From contig NZ_LXEY01000021.1 of assembly GCF_001657475.1 (NCBI RefSeq), positions 248,001 to 312,000 of the forward strand: a stretch of DNA of 64,000 bases, in the 5' to 3' direction. This DNA is from Enteractinococcus helveticum (lineage in GTDB: Bacteria > Actinomycetota > Actinomycetes > Actinomycetales > Micrococcaceae). The notes under the pieces are model-generated. The model was not told the origin of the DNA. It saw only the letters and a program-made list of their open reading frames with translations, and made no database searches. Made by a program: the position numbers and the translations under genes. Below, piece by piece: positions 1 to 9,689 of this stretch (position 1 is its first letter; each line of letters begins with the position of its first letter).

Positions 1-85
1 CTTTGAGCAAGCGGTTGTAGATGTAGTCTTCACGGCTGGCTGGATCTACCGAGGCCATTCGTGGTGCGTGGGACGAGTCAGTCAC
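1..85 (-). CDS. clpP: ATP-dependent Clp protease proteolytic subunit, N-terminal fragment
   Basis: Only the first 28 codons lie in the window and the gene runs off the left edge. The fragment contains ASREDYIYNRLLK, the N-terminal motif of actinobacterial ClpP, the serine peptidase that forms the Clp proteolytic chamber. A GTG start at 85 is preferred because a GGAAGG-type ribosome-binding site lies just upstream; an in-frame ATG at 58 is the alternative. It follows tig on the same strand, as is usual in actinobacteria. The active site is not in view, so the call rests on the N-terminus and the context. Confidence 0.75.
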   Translation of the reverse strand, partial: MTDSSHAPRMASVDPASREDYIYNRLLK

Positions 86-219
86 GACGTCCTACCTTCC
101 TTCACTTGCGTGATTGGTTTAGCAAACTTGTTCTGGTCAACGACATTACTGGGCGAAACACAACTTGAGCAGAGTTGACTCACGCTTTTCGCTGTCAGCC
201 GTGATTGTACTTAAATAGC

Positions 220-253
220 CGAGGTCCACCCCCTATTGTAGGAGCGGACCTCG
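220..253 (-). terminator. Hairpin downstream of tig
   Basis: An 8-bp perfect stem (220-227 with 246-253) lies just after the tig stop and before clpP. The T-run is weak, so it may only attenuate read-through into clpP. Confidence 0.5.
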
Positions 254-268
254 ACGTTTGGGCAAGAC

Positions 269-1609
269 TTAGTTGTTGTCTTCTTCTGCTTCTTCTGCGG
301 TTTCTTCTTCACCCTCTGGGTTGAGGAAGAACGACAGGTCGACGTCGTTGCCTTCGGTGTCTACGACCTTGGCTTCTTCGAGGACAGCAGCAAGGGCTTT
401 ACGACGGCGAACTTCGCCCATGATCATTGGGACCTGGCCGGCCTGATCCAGCATCTGTGCAAACTGGTTTGGATCCATACCGTACTGGGAAGCTGAGCTC
501 AGGATGTATTCGATCAGTTCGGACTGTTCGACCTGAATTTCTTCCTGGTCTGCGATTGCATCAAGGACGACTTCGTTGATGAACGCCTCACGGAAGTTCT
601 CTTTGACTTTTTCGCGGTGTTCTTCTGTGTCGTGCTCGTCGCCTTCGGTGTGTCCCTGAGAGGTGAAGTGCTGTTCAACCTGCTCGGCGAGCATGTTTTC
701 TGGAACAGGAACTTCAACGAGTTTCAGCAGTTCTTCCAGTGCGTTTTCGCGTGCTTCGACGCCCTGGTTGGTTTTGGCTTCTTCAGCCGCCTGGTTCTTC
801 AGGTCTGCTTTGAGTTCGTCAATGGTGTCGAACTCGGATGCTAGCTGAGCGAAGTCGTCATCAGCTTCTGGCAGTTCGCGTTCTTTGACGGATTCCAGAA
901 CTACTTTGACGGTTGCTTCTTCACCGGTGTGCTCGCCACCGGCAAGGGTGGTTTCGAAGATCGCGTCTTCGCCGGCGGAGAGACCTTCGAGGGCTTCATC
1001 GAGGCCGTCGAGCATGGTGCCAGACCCGATTTCGTAGGACAGGCCTTCGGCGGTGTCGACTTCTTCATCATCGATGGTTGCGTTCAGACCGATGGTGACG
1101 GTGTCACCCTTGTCGGCTGGACGATCAACGTCAACGAGGGTTGCGAAGCGTTCGCGCAGATCGTCAAGAACTTTTTGTTCTTGTTCTTCGCTGACGGTAA
1201 CTGGCTCAACGGTAACTTCCAGGCCTTTATAGTCTGGCAGTTCTACGGTTGGACGAATGTCGAATTCGGTGTTGAACTTCAGGGGTGCTTCGTCGTCACC
1301 TTCGTTGCCTGGCACGGACGTGACATCAACTTCTGGGCGAGTCAGTGGTGACAGCTCGTTGTCACGAAGAGCTTCTTGGAAGAATGCATCAAGGTTGTCA
1401 TTGACTGCGTTTTCGATAACGAAACCACGCCCGACGCGCTGGTCGATCAAGCGTGATGGAACTTTGCCCTTACGGAAGCCAGGGACCTGAATTTGGTCTG
1501 CAAGTGATTTGTAAGTAGCATCGATACGCGGTTTGAGTTCTTCGAAAGGAACCTCAACCTCTAGTTTGACCCGAGTTGGGGCGAGGTTTTCAACGGTGGA
1601 TTGGACCAC
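269..1609 (-). CDS. tig: Trigger factor (ribosome-associated chaperone and peptidyl-prolyl isomerase)
   Basis: Trigger factor binds ribosomal protein L23 at the exit tunnel and helps nascent chains fold. The 446-residue product has the usual length. The ribosome-docking signature GFRKGKVP lies near residues 44-51. An FKBP-type isomerase domain follows at about 160-245, then an alpha-helical arm domain to about 420 and a very acidic tail rich in glutamate. The ATG at 1609 follows an AGGAG site. It sits upstream of clpP on the same strand, and the two products act at successive steps of protein quality control. A tRNA-Pro gene lies just upstream. Confidence 0.97.
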   Translation of the reverse strand: MVQSTVENLAPTRVKLEVEVPFEELKPRIDATYKSLADQIQVPGFRKGKVPSRLIDQRVGRGFVIENAVNDNLDAFFQEALRDNELSPLTRPEVDVTSVPGNEGDDEAPLKFNTEFDIRPTVELPDYKGLEVTVEPVTVSEEQEQKVLDDLRERFATLVDVDRPADKGDTVTIGLNATIDDEEVDTAEGLSYEIGSGTMLDGLDEALEGLSAGEDAIFETTLAGGEHTGEEATVKVVLESVKERELPEADDDFAQLASEFDTIDELKADLKNQAAEEAKTNQGVEARENALEELLKLVEVPVPENMLAEQVEQHFTSQGHTEGDEHDTEEHREKVKENFREAFINEVVLDAIADQEEIQVEQSELIEYILSSASQYGMDPNQFAQMLDQAGQVPMIMGEVRRRKALAAVLEEAKVVDTEGNDVDLSFFLNPEGEEETAEEAEEDNN

Positions 1610-1693
1610 GTAGGACTCCTGGATTCTAATCGGAATTTCTATGGTTTCGGTACTTGCCGAATTACATCATATGCTTCCGACAGCACCATGCAG

Positions 1694-1767
1694 TCGGGAC
1701 GACAGGATTTGAACCTGCGACCTCACGCTCCCAAAGCGCGCGCTCTACCAAGCTGAGCTACGTCCCG
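1694..1767 (-). tRNA. tRNA-Pro (TGG anticodon)
   Basis: The cloverleaf is complete. The acceptor stem is CGGGACG/CGTCCCG, the T arm contains GGTTCAAATCC, and the seven-base anticodon loop TTTGGGA has TGG in the centre. The 74-nt length includes the discriminator A. No CCA is encoded. Confidence 0.96.
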
Positions 1768-2164
1768 CGATCAGGTCATTGACCTGCTGGATTATCCGCC
1801 ATTGAAGTCTTACCCCTGTAGCGGCTCGCACCATGGCGCCGAGAGATAACTATATGACAAAGCTTTCCGAAAGTCCAAATCGAGATGAGCCTTTTCTGAA
1901 AACTTTCTAATTTTTGGTGCAATTGCAACGGCTTTGCGTTCAAAAGTGACGTTAGCCATAGCTGTTTTGACGTGGCTTTTTACCCGCAATCACTTCAGCT
2001 TCGGAGAACCCGAGTTTTACTCAGAAGGCTTGCAAAGTTCGAGTGGAAGCTATCGGGAGTGAGGTTCCAGAGTGTGTCACTTCGAAAATGTGATGCATAA
2101 CAGACGCGATCACCTCAGTGGCCCCTGAGTCGCAGAGCAGCTTCATGCAGCGATGTCATTTTTT
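1768..2164. other. Gene-free spacer between tRNA-Pro and tRNA-Gly
   Basis: I see no convincing coding frame here. The one structured element is a 15-bp palindrome at 1772-1786 (CAGGTCA, T, TGACCTG) immediately upstream of tRNA-Pro. The rest is AT-rich in patches, probably carrying the tRNA-Pro promoter. Confidence 0.5.
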
Positions 2165-2209
2165 GGAAAAACAAAAGCTCCGATTCGACCTGAGTTTGAA
2201 TCGGAGCTT
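2165..2209 (-). terminator. Rho-independent terminator of tRNA-Gly
   Basis: A 12-bp perfect stem (2175-2186 with 2198-2209) is followed, reading on the minus strand, by TTGTTTTT. It starts right at the tRNA CCA end. Confidence 0.92.
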
Positions 2210-2282
2210 GGAGCGGGTGACGAGAATCGAACTCGCACTATCTGCTTGGAAGGCAGAGGCTCTACCATTGAGCTACACCCGC
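2209..2282 (-). tRNA. tRNA-Gly (TCC anticodon)
   Basis: The acceptor stem is GCGGGTG/CACCCGC, the T arm contains GAGTTCGATTCTC, and the anticodon loop CTTCCAA gives TCC. The CCA end is encoded in the genome (2209-2211), unlike tRNA-Pro nearby. A strong terminator follows directly. Confidence 0.96.
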
Positions 2283-2588
2283 ATACCGCTTGGGCAACAG
2301 ACATAACAATAACCTATAAGCTGCGGTCATGCAAAATTGGGACACGTTCATTCCTGAAAATTTCTAGCCAAGTTCAGTCGGCTCTCATGTCGATGTTTCT
2401 TGGTGAATTGACGTGTAGGACGTTCATTTTCACCCCTTGATCACTTAGGATTAAGCTCTATATCGCATACTCGTTACGAGACTTGTCGCAGCCACTATTA
2501 TGTGGATTATCAGCTGTCTTTGTGCTTTTGAAAACACATGCTGACTGGCCCGGACTAAGTTAACGAAAATACAAGGGACAAGAAAACG
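2283..2588. other. Intergenic region upstream of a small hypothetical gene
   Basis: No coding frame is convincing. The region should hold the tRNA-Gly promoter (minus strand) and the promoter of the following small gene. An AAGGGA ribosome-binding site lies at its right end. Confidence 0.4.
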
Positions 2589-2894
2589 ATGTTTGAAGCT
2601 AAAACGCTCGATCACCGCAACGTAGGTCAAACACTAATCTACCGGGGCGGGCAATCGGTCGCCGTGATCCAAGCGATCCACCATTACCCCGATAAAGGCA
2701 CCGTAGACGTTGTCACGCCTGAAGAAGTCGTGACCTATAAAGAAGACGACTGGGTCAATACCACCCTGTCACCCGAACTCAACATGATTCGAGTGGTTTA
2801 TAAATCATGGATTGAACGCGATGCCACCCTGACTGAATCAGATCTCAATGATCTGATGAATAAATTCTCCCGGGGTGACAATAACGGGTTTTAA
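2589..2894 (+). CDS. Small conserved-looking hypothetical protein (101 aa)
   Basis: I do not recognise this protein. It is soluble, slightly acidic, and begins with a compact beta-rich stretch (VGQTLIYRGGQSVAVIQAI), followed by a charged C-terminal helix. There is no signal peptide, membrane segment or cysteine motif. An AAGGGACAAG ribosome-binding site precedes the ATG, and a strong shared terminator lies 48 bp after the stop, so the gene is probably real and monocistronic. Codon use resembles the core genes on either side. No function can be inferred from context. Confidence 0.7.
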   Translation: MFEAKTLDHRNVGQTLIYRGGQSVAVIQAIHHYPDKGTVDVVTPEEVVTYKEDDWVNTTLSPELNMIRVVYKSWIERDATLTESDLNDLMNKFSRGDNNGF

Positions 2895-2941
2895 ATAAAC
2901 TTCCTACCGTATTCGTTGTCCCGTGGGCGATCAATCGTTCC

Positions 2942-2993
2942 TAAAAAGCCATACCGTACCTGTCCGCCCGGGGCGGCACGGTATGGCTTTTTA
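2942..2993. terminator. Bidirectional terminator between the 101-aa gene and lipA
   Basis: A 16-bp perfect stem (2942-2957 with 2978-2993) has an A-run on its left and a T-run on its right. It can stop the plus-strand small gene and the minus-strand lipBA transcript. Confidence 0.93.
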
Positions 2994-3009
2994 GTTCTCT
3001 AACATTTTG

Positions 3010-4074
3010 CTAGTTGAGTGAGGCCGCTGGGATAGCAACGACATCGGCGTTGTTATCCTCGAACCGGGAGGCAACAGATTCGGCTTCCTGACGGGCCGGG
3101 ATATCGGCACCTTCGGCCAGGTGGCTGAACTGTGCTGGGATGTCACGGCCCAGTGCGCGCATGGCTTCCACATAGAGCTTGCCGGAACGGTACGATGAAC
3201 GAACCAGCGGTCCAGACATAACCGCTTTGGCGCCGTGTTCGTAGGCGAAGTCGCGCAGCCGTAAGAATTCTTGGGGTTTGACCCACCGATCCACCGGGTG
3301 GTGCAGCGGCGATGGGCGCAGGTACTGGGTAATGGTGATGATGTGGGTTCCAGCGTTGATCAGATCAAGAATCGTTGATTCGATCTCTTCGGTGGTCTCC
3401 CCCATCCCCAGGATCAGGTTCGATTTGGTGACCAGTCCGGCATCACGCGCCTTACTGATTGACGCCAAGGATTTTTCATACCGGAACGCCGGGCGGATGA
3501 GTTTCATCAGCCGCGGGACAGTTTCCAAGTTGTGTGCGAAGACCTCGGGTTTGGCATCAAAGATCTTCTGCAGTGCGCTATCTCCCCCACGGAAGTCGTC
3601 CACGAGCAGTTCGACGCCTGTATGCGGGGTGCGTTCATGGATGGCACGTGCGGTCTCGGCGTAAAGCCAGGAAGCGCCGTCTTCCAGATCGTCGCGTGCT
3701 ACACCGGTGACGGTGACGTAATTCAGACCAAGCTCATCGACCGTCTCAGCGACGCGGTAGGGCTCTTCGGTGTCGTATTCTTCGGGCTTACCGGTGGCAA
3801 TGTCACAGAATCCACAGCGTCGAGTACACACGGCACCGCCGATGAGGAAGGATGCTTCACGGTCTTCCCAGCATTCATAAATATTGGGGCAGTTGGCTTC
3901 AGCACACACCGTGTTCAACGACGTCGTGGCGACCTGCTCTTTGAGATTCTTATATTCGGGCCCCACGGTGGCACGGGTTTTGAGCCATTCGGGGCGCGGC
4001 TCGCGAGGTACTTGAGCGTTGCGCGCCTCAATACGCAGAAGTTTGCGACCTTCAGCCTGCGGGATGGTAGACAT
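3010..4074 (-). CDS. lipA: Lipoyl synthase
   Basis: LipA is a radical-SAM enzyme that inserts two sulfurs into octanoyl groups on E2 subunits and the glycine-cleavage H protein. The 354-residue product has both cluster motifs: the auxiliary cluster C57-x4-C62-x5-C68 and the radical-SAM C83-x3-C87-x2-C90. The C-terminal RSSYRSG supplies the serine that ligates the auxiliary cluster. The ATG at 4074 is preferred over an upstream in-frame ATG at 4116 because GAAGGAGA sits just before it. It overlaps the end of lipB by 23 bp, so the two are co-transcribed and probably translationally coupled. Confidence 0.97.
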   Translation of the reverse strand: MSTIPQAEGRKLLRIEARNAQVPREPRPEWLKTRATVGPEYKNLKEQVATTSLNTVCAEANCPNIYECWEDREASFLIGGAVCTRRCGFCDIATGKPEEYDTEEPYRVAETVDELGLNYVTVTGVARDDLEDGASWLYAETARAIHERTPHTGVELLVDDFRGGDSALQKIFDAKPEVFAHNLETVPRLMKLIRPAFRYEKSLASISKARDAGLVTKSNLILGMGETTEEIESTILDLINAGTHIITITQYLRPSPLHHPVDRWVKPQEFLRLRDFAYEHGAKAVMSGPLVRSSYRSGKLYVEAMRALGRDIPAQFSHLAEGADIPARQEAESVASRFEDNNADVVAIPAASLN

Positions 4075-4720
4075 GGACGTCTCCTTCAATCGTTGTCGGT
4101 GCAAGTAGTGGTTCAAGTCGTTGCTCTAAGGCGGCTACCAGCGGTGCGGCCACAGCACCCAGGGTGGTATCGATGCCTTCTTCAGCCATGGAGGTCACGG
4201 TGGCGTCGGTGATACCGCACGGGACAATCCCAGAAAATGCGGTGGCAGGATCGGTGTTGACGTTGAGCGAAATGCCGTGCAGCGTCGCGTCCTGGGAGAT
4301 CTTCAGGCCGATGGCAGAGATCTTGCGGTTGTCGATCCATACGCCGGCTCGACCTTCGATACGGCGGACGTCAAGATTAAAGGAGTTCTGCAAGGTGTCT
4401 AGAACGGCGCCTTCGACCGCACGGATGTATTTGATGACATCCACCGGTGCGGCGAGTTTGACCAGTGGGTAGCATACGAGCTGCCCGGGGCCGTGCCAGG
4501 TAATGGAGCCTGCGCGATCAGTTTCGATGATCGGCAATGTGGGATCGATGATGTCGTCAGACCGGGTGTGACGACCGGCCGTGTAACTTGATTCTGTTTC
4601 GAAAAGCAGAAATGAGTTGGGATGCTCACCGCGGGCGATCTTGGCATGCAAGTCACGTTGCATCTCGTCCATCGCGGTGTACGTTTTTAGGCCGGTATCA
4701 AGTAAATCTATGACATGCAC
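4052..4720 (-). CDS. lipB: Octanoyl-ACP:protein octanoyltransferase
   Basis: LipB moves octanoate from acyl carrier protein to lipoyl domains, giving LipA its substrate. The 222-residue product has the family signature [12 protein letters not shown], the catalytic cysteine in [12 protein letters not shown] and the partner lysine in ISAIGLKI. Its length is typical. It is the first gene of a two-gene lipBA operon, with lipA starting inside its 3' end. An RBS is not obvious upstream of the ATG at 4720; an in-frame start slightly downstream is unlikely given how well the N-terminus fits the family. Confidence 0.95.
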   Translation of the reverse strand: MHVIDLLDTGLKTYTAMDEMQRDLHAKIARGEHPNSFLLFETESSYTAGRHTRSDDIIDPTLPIIETDRAGSITWHGPGQLVCYPLVKLAAPVDVIKYIRAVEGAVLDTLQNSFNLDVRRIEGRAGVWIDNRKISAIGLKISQDATLHGISLNVNTDPATAFSGIVPCGITDATVTSMAEEGIDTTLGAVAAPLVAALEQRLEPLLAPTTIEGDVHVYHPAG

Positions 4721-4771
4721 GGAGTTAACTAAACCACAGTTCCTGATGCGCTTTAAGGTTTCATGAAATGT

Positions 4772-5641
4772 TTAAGACTTCTGACAGGCTGTACACCAGT
4801 ACAGTTTTCGAGCTTCTAGCTCCTCGACAATGATCGCGTTGTTGCCACACACAAGACACTGTTGTCCCTGGCGTTGATAAACATAGTTCGCGTGTTCGGG
4901 AAAGGCATCAGCCAATGCCACGCCGGGGCGGTGCTCGGCTTCGGTGGTGATGATCCGTCCGGTCTCAACGCCAATGTGCAACAGATGCACCTGGTCTACC
5001 CAGATGGCTTCGTGGATATCCTTGGGCAGCCTATTGGCCGGTGTGTGCGGGTCCAGATCCAGCCTGAATAGCCCTTCTGCACGGTAGATATTGCCGATGC
5101 CGCCAATGGTTTTTTGATCCATGAGGATCGCCCCGATGCGCCGTCGAGTCTTGGCCGCAACATCGTAGAAGCGTTCCGGATCCGCGTCCTCACGGAGCGG
5201 ATCCGGGCCGATACCGTCGATGACATCTTGGGCCTCGGCGATGGTCAGCGTTCGGCACACGGAAGCACCCACCAGATCGGCCCATGAGTTATCGCCGATG
5301 ATTCGCACGCGAGTGGTCGGGCGTGGCTCGGTGAGTTCAACGGCAGCGCTCCGGTGGTCTTCCTGTTCGCCGATCTTGCGTGGTGCCCCGATCGAGGAGT
5401 GCTGGGACCCGCCGAAGGTCCAGGCCCCGTACATGCCCAGGTGCACATTGAGCACCAGCTCATTGTCGAAGTATAAGAACCAGTGCTTGCCGTAGGCCTC
5501 AGAGGCAACGGCGCGATGCCCGTCCAGCAGTTTCGCCCCGTCGACAAACCGCCCCTGTGGTGATGACAGGGTGAGCTGTTGGTTGACGAAGACCTCGTCG
5601 AAGTGCCGGGCAATCCGGTGAATGGAGTGACCTTCTGGCAT
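4772..5641 (-). CDS. nei: Formamidopyrimidine-DNA glycosylase/endonuclease VIII family protein (Nei-like)
   Basis: This is a base-excision repair enzyme that removes oxidised bases and nicks DNA by beta/delta elimination. The N-terminus MPEGHS carries the catalytic Pro2 and Glu3 once Met is removed. A helix-two-turn-helix region lies near residue 170 (DQKTIGGIGNIYRAE). A C-terminal zinc finger has CLVCG and CTACQ pairs. The length of 289 aa is normal, and MPEGH resembles mycobacterial Rv2464c (Nei1). Its ATG overlaps the rpiB stop as TAATG, so the two are translationally coupled. The rpiB-nei pairing is conserved in actinobacteria. Confidence 0.92.
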   Translation of the reverse strand: MPEGHSIHRIARHFDEVFVNQQLTLSSPQGRFVDGAKLLDGHRAVASEAYGKHWFLYFDNELVLNVHLGMYGAWTFGGSQHSSIGAPRKIGEQEDHRSAAVELTEPRPTTRVRIIGDNSWADLVGASVCRTLTIAEAQDVIDGIGPDPLREDADPERFYDVAAKTRRRIGAILMDQKTIGGIGNIYRAEGLFRLDLDPHTPANRLPKDIHEAIWVDQVHLLHIGVETGRIITTEAEHRPGVALADAFPEHANYVYQRQGQQCLVCGNNAIIVEELEARKLYWCTACQKS

Positions 5642-6147
5642 TAAGGCTTGGCAATCCCTTCGGTGCCCAGTTCAAAACCGTCGAGTGCCCCGGTGGTTTC
5701 GTATTCACCGATCTGGCCAATGCGCCGGGCGTGGCGTTCTTCATTGGACCATTCAGCGGTCAAAAACGCCTTGATAATTTCGAGTGCTTCGGCGGGTTCG
5801 TGCTGACGACCACCCACGGCAACCACCTGGGCATTATTGTGTTCGCGAGCCAGTTGGGCAGTGGAAATGTTCCAGGCCAGGGCGGCGCGAATGCCCTTGA
5901 CCTTATTGGCGGCCATTTGTTCACCGTTGCCAGAGCCTCCCAGCACAATGCCCAGCGAGTCCAGCCCCGCCTCACGATCAGCGGCGACTGCGAGCGCAGC
6001 GTTGATGCAGAATGACGGGTAGTCATCTAGCGCATCATATTCCTGGGGGCCATGGTCGATCATGTCGTAGCCGGCTTCGGCCAGATTGTCGATCAAATAC
6101 TGGGCCAGTTCTAAACCGGCGTGGTCGGTGGCAATGTGAACGCGCAC
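5641..6147 (-). CDS. rpiB: Ribose-5-phosphate isomerase B
   Basis: RpiB interconverts ribose 5-phosphate and ribulose 5-phosphate in the pentose phosphate pathway. The 168-residue product starts with MRVHIATDHAG, typical of the LacAB/RpiB fold. It carries GGSGNGEQ, the mycobacterial-type active site, where glutamate replaces the cysteine of the E. coli enzyme. The stop overlaps the nei start by one base. Its own start faces pepN divergently across about 100 bp. Confidence 0.94.
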   Translation of the reverse strand: MRVHIATDHAGLELAQYLIDNLAEAGYDMIDHGPQEYDALDDYPSFCINAALAVAADREAGLDSLGIVLGGSGNGEQMAANKVKGIRAALAWNISTAQLAREHNNAQVVAVGGRQHEPAEALEIIKAFLTAEWSNEERHARRIGQIGEYETTGALDGFELGTEGIAKP

Positions 6148-6253
6148 GTGGGCTCCTAGAAGATAACAGAATTTGCTGACTCCAGCTTAGTCGGGGTTAT
6201 GAAGTGACACGAGTTGGTGAAACAATAGTGACATTGTTTTGAAAGGATCCGCC

Positions 6254-8725
6254 GTGCCCGCATCACTCACCACCACGATTACCCGCCACCAGGCTCAACT
6301 GCGTGCGGCAATGCTCGAGGTTGATACCTACCGATTGCACTTTGATCTCACCGATGACGACGTCTTTACGGTCCATACTGTCGTGAACTTCTCGGTGTCG
6401 GCTGCGGCAATCGGGCATTCCACCGCCATTGATCTGCTGGGCCACGAGGTCGTCTCGGCTGAGCTCAATGGTCAGCCGGTGACCTATGACGGCGCTCGGC
6501 TGAGTTTGCCAGACCTGCACGAGGACAATGAGTTGATGGTGCGATCATCGGCGAAATACTCGACCACTGGTGAGGGCCTTCACCGCTACATGGATCCCTT
6601 TGATGAGGCGGTCTATTTGTATTCTCAGTGTGCGCCAGCCGATGCGCGGCGGATCTTCCCGGTGTTTGATCAGCCCGATCTCAAAGCGCGCTACAAAATC
6701 CAGGTGACGGCCCCTGCCCACTGGCATGTGATATCCAATGAACCCGGTGAATGCACCATCCATGACGAGGTCGCCCACTGGTCATTTGCTCCCAGCCCGG
6801 TCATGTCGTCGTACCTGTTCGCGCTCATTGCCGGTGAATACGTTCAGGTGGGCGAAGACTCCTGGGACACCGCCGATGCATCCGTAGCACTGGGTTTGTG
6901 GTCGCGTCGATCCCTTGCCAGATACGTGGATGCCGAAGAGATCTTCGATATCACCAAAAACGGCTTTGCCTTCTATGAGGATCAGTTCGACCAGCCCTAC
7001 CCGTACACCAAGTACGACCAGATCTTTGTGCCCGAATTCAATGCCGGAGCCATGGAGAACATCGGGGCCGTGACCATGTTGGAAGACTATATCTTCCGGT
7101 CCCCGGTCCCCCAGGCCACGGTGCAGCGCCGCGCTATCACCATCTTGCACGAGCTGGCCCACATGTGGTTTGGCAACCTGGTGACCATGAAATGGTGGGA
7201 CGATCTGTGGCTGTCGGAGTCTTTTGCCGAATTCGTCTCCCACATAGCTGCCATTGATGCCGGTTTCACCGATGCCTGGACCACATTCAACGCCACCGAA
7301 AAGACCTGGGCCTACCGCCAAGATCAACTGGCCACGACCCACCCGGTGGTTGCCGATATGGTCGATTTGGATGCGGTAGCCGGCAACTTTGATGGCATTA
7401 CCTATGCCAAGGGTGCCTCGGTCCTTCGCCAACTGGTTGCACTGGTTGGTCAAGACCAATTCATGAAGGGTATCCGACAGTATTTTGCCGAACATGCTTG
7501 GGGCAATGCCGAGTTCTCTGATCTTTTGCGCCACTTGGAGAACGCCTCTGGACGCGACCTATCTGACTGGTCACGCCAATGGCTACACTCCACCGGGGTC
7601 AACACGCTTAGCTGGCAACGGCAGAATGGGCTGACCATTATGCAGACCCAACCGGTGCAGCAACACCGCGTGGGCATTGGCTGCTATGACTTCACCGGTA
7701 ACAAGCTCACCCGTACCCACTACGTTGAGACCGATCTAAACGCCGAGATCACCACACTTGATATCCCGGATACACCACTGGTCTTAGTCAACGACGCCGA
7801 TCTGACCTACGCGAAACTCCGTGCCGACACCACCTCCGTCCTCACATTGACCGACCACCTGGGCGCAATCGACGACGCACTGGCACGGTCATTGGCATGG
7901 GGGTCAGCGTGGGATCAGACCCGCGACGCCAACGCTTCGGCCTCCTGGTTCCTAGAACTCGTGCTGGACCACATCGCATCCGAAACGGACTCGTCAGTTG
8001 TTATGATGCTCATGCGCCAAGTCGCCGAATCCCTCGATCGATACATCCCTACTGCCCACGTCCCGCTGTACCGTCAACATTTTTCATCTCGCCTATGGCA
8101 ATTGGTCCAGCAAGTCCCTGCAGGTTCCGATGTGCAGCTCCAGCTCATCCAAACGTTCATTCGTCACGCCCGTACGGACGACGTCACTACGGTCAGCGCG
8201 CTCGCAGATAAACGGGGCCCCGAAGGCTTCTCAGTCTCCACGGATATGGCATGGACTGCGTTGCAACGTCTCGTTGCTATGGGCGAGGCAGGTGAAACTG
8301 AAATCGACGCAGCAGAAATCGAAGATGATACTTCCACGGGTTATCTTGCGGCCATCCATGCGCGTGCCATGATCCCAACACCGGAGAATAAAGCTGCCAC
8401 CTGGGAACTTATAACTTCTGGAGAACCCACCAACCTGGAGCTGCGTCACTTAGTGATGGGCTTCCGCGACGTCCATGACGTGTCGCTACTACTCCCCTAC
8501 ACTGCTCAATACTTCGACACCGTTGATGATCTGTGGGGTGCCAGCAGCTTCGAAATGGCAGAGACCCTTGCTGTCGGACTATTCCCCATGTGGGAGATCT
8601 CCGAGCAGACCGCACAGCAAACCCAGGACGCTGCTAGTGCCACCATCCACACTGGTCTGCAGCGCATTCTGACAGAATTGCACGACGACGTTCACCGAGC
8701 ACTCACGGCGCGCAAGGCTTTCTAA
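6254..8725 (+). CDS. pepN: Aminopeptidase N (M1 zinc metallopeptidase)
   Basis: PepN removes N-terminal residues from peptides in the cytoplasm. The 823-residue product has the exopeptidase motif GAMEN near residue 260 and the zinc site HELAH with the third ligand in WLSESFAEF. A C-terminal ERAP1-like helical domain fills the remainder. The GTG at 6254 is preferred over an upstream in-frame TTG at 6239 because GAAAGGAT lies 5-12 bases before it. It is divergent from rpiB-nei, as in mycobacteria (Rv2467 next to Rv2465c/Rv2464c). Confidence 0.97.
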   Translation: MPASLTTTITRHQAQLRAAMLEVDTYRLHFDLTDDDVFTVHTVVNFSVSAAAIGHSTAIDLLGHEVVSAELNGQPVTYDGARLSLPDLHEDNELMVRSSAKYSTTGEGLHRYMDPFDEAVYLYSQCAPADARRIFPVFDQPDLKARYKIQVTAPAHWHVISNEPGECTIHDEVAHWSFAPSPVMSSYLFALIAGEYVQVGEDSWDTADASVALGLWSRRSLARYVDAEEIFDITKNGFAFYEDQFDQPYPYTKYDQIFVPEFNAGAMENIGAVTMLEDYIFRSPVPQATVQRRAITILHELAHMWFGNLVTMKWWDDLWLSESFAEFVSHIAAIDAGFTDAWTTFNATEKTWAYRQDQLATTHPVVADMVDLDAVAGNFDGITYAKGASVLRQLVALVGQDQFMKGIRQYFAEHAWGNAEFSDLLRHLENASGRDLSDWSRQWLHSTGVNTLSWQRQNGLTIMQTQPVQQHRVGIGCYDFTGNKLTRTHYVETDLNAEITTLDIPDTPLVLVNDADLTYAKLRADTTSVLTLTDHLGAIDDALARSLAWGSAWDQTRDANASASWFLELVLDHIASETDSSVVMMLMRQVAESLDRYIPTAHVPLYRQHFSSRLWQLVQQVPAGSDVQLQLIQTFIRHARTDDVTTVSALADKRGPEGFSVSTDMAWTALQRLVAMGEAGETEIDAAEIEDDTSTGYLAAIHARAMIPTPENKAATWELITSGEPTNLELRHLVMGFRDVHDVSLLLPYTAQYFDTVDDLWGASSFEMAETLAVGLFPMWEISEQTAQQTQDAASATIHTGLQRILTELHDDVHRALTARKAF

Positions 8726-8744
8726 ACGGTCATCAAAGGCAAAA

Positions 8745-9689
8745 CTAACAACCCCAGGCCTGTGGGTTCTGCCCACAAGTTTGGTCCACGTTGCGCGTAA
8801 CAGCTCGCCAGATTTCGATCTCGACTGGCTCCGCCTGCTGGGTGACTGTAGAACTGACTGCCTGAGTCGGCCCACCATCAACCTGGTAGGTTCCCTCAAA
8901 GACAGTAGTCAACGTGACGGTGTAGGTTCCTGGCTCGGTGAATTGGTGGCTCGTCTCAGTCTCAACGTTAAATGTCTCGGCCGGACGACCGGGTGTCTGA
9001 GTAGTCAACGTATTGCCATCACCATAGTCCCAGCGATATTCAATGGGTGTAGCTACGATGGTGACTTCCTGACCAAACATGGTTTCCGTGACCGTCTGGG
9101 CCTGGTGATTACTGGCATAGAAGTTGGTATGCGCATTCTTCAGCCCGAACGGACCACGGTCCATCACGATTTGCGGAGTTGAAGGAATCAGCTCCATCAG
9201 GTCGGACGTAGTGATGATAATTTCAATGGGTTGGGCAACGGGTCCCGACTGCGCCACTGGAACTGCTGGATCCGTATTCGTCTCTGGGGTACGAAGGAGG
9301 TCTTCTAACACAGGCATATTGCAAAGGTAAGTAGCGGACATTGGGGCGGCGGCATCCCTGCCCCCTCTAAAGCAAGTGGAGGATCTTGTAGGCGCTTGAG
9401 AAGTAATCGGCCCATCGTGCACCGAATATGAGATGGAAGGGGCGTTGGTCCTAGCATTGTAGTTGGACGAACGGCTGGAATGCTGGGTCGATTCTGAGAC
9501 GTGAGGCCTGGTGTTTGGTCGGTTCGAGACACGAGAGTTCTGTTCGATGCGTACGAACATCGAATGTCCGTCACTTTCATCTCTTACATCGACGGCAGGA
9601 TCAGCCATCCCATTTGAATAGGAAACGAAGAGCAGCATAGTGAGAGTAGCAAAGCACACAACCAAAGAATTCAAAGTTTGACGAATCAC
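8745..9689 (-). CDS. Secreted PKD-domain protein, unknown function
   Basis: The 314-residue product begins with a hydrophobic segment (residues 5-25) that looks like a signal peptide or N-terminal anchor. A long, polar, poorly conserved stretch follows. A PKD-type beta-sandwich then lies near residues 200-290, marked by YRWDYGDGN and GTYTVTLT. A pair of cysteines sits at the very C-terminus (QTCGQN, WGC). The GTG start overlaps the stop of the upstream lipoprotein gene by 4 bp (GTGA), so the two form an operon and probably act together at the cell surface. Pairs of a DUF6318-like lipoprotein and a PKD protein recur in Micrococcales. The biochemical role is unknown. Confidence 0.8.
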   Translation of the reverse strand: MIRQTLNSLVVCFATLTMLLFVSYSNGMADPAVDVRDESDGHSMFVRIEQNSRVSNRPNTRPHVSESTQHSSRSSNYNARTNAPSISYSVHDGPITSQAPTRSSTCFRGGRDAAAPMSATYLCNMPVLEDLLRTPETNTDPAVPVAQSGPVAQPIEIIITTSDLMELIPSTPQIVMDRGPFGLKNAHTNFYASNHQAQTVTETMFGQEVTIVATPIEYRWDYGDGNTLTTQTPGRPAETFNVETETSHQFTEPGTYTVTLTTVFEGTYQVDGGPTQAVSSTVTQQAEPVEIEIWRAVTRNVDQTCGQNPQAWGC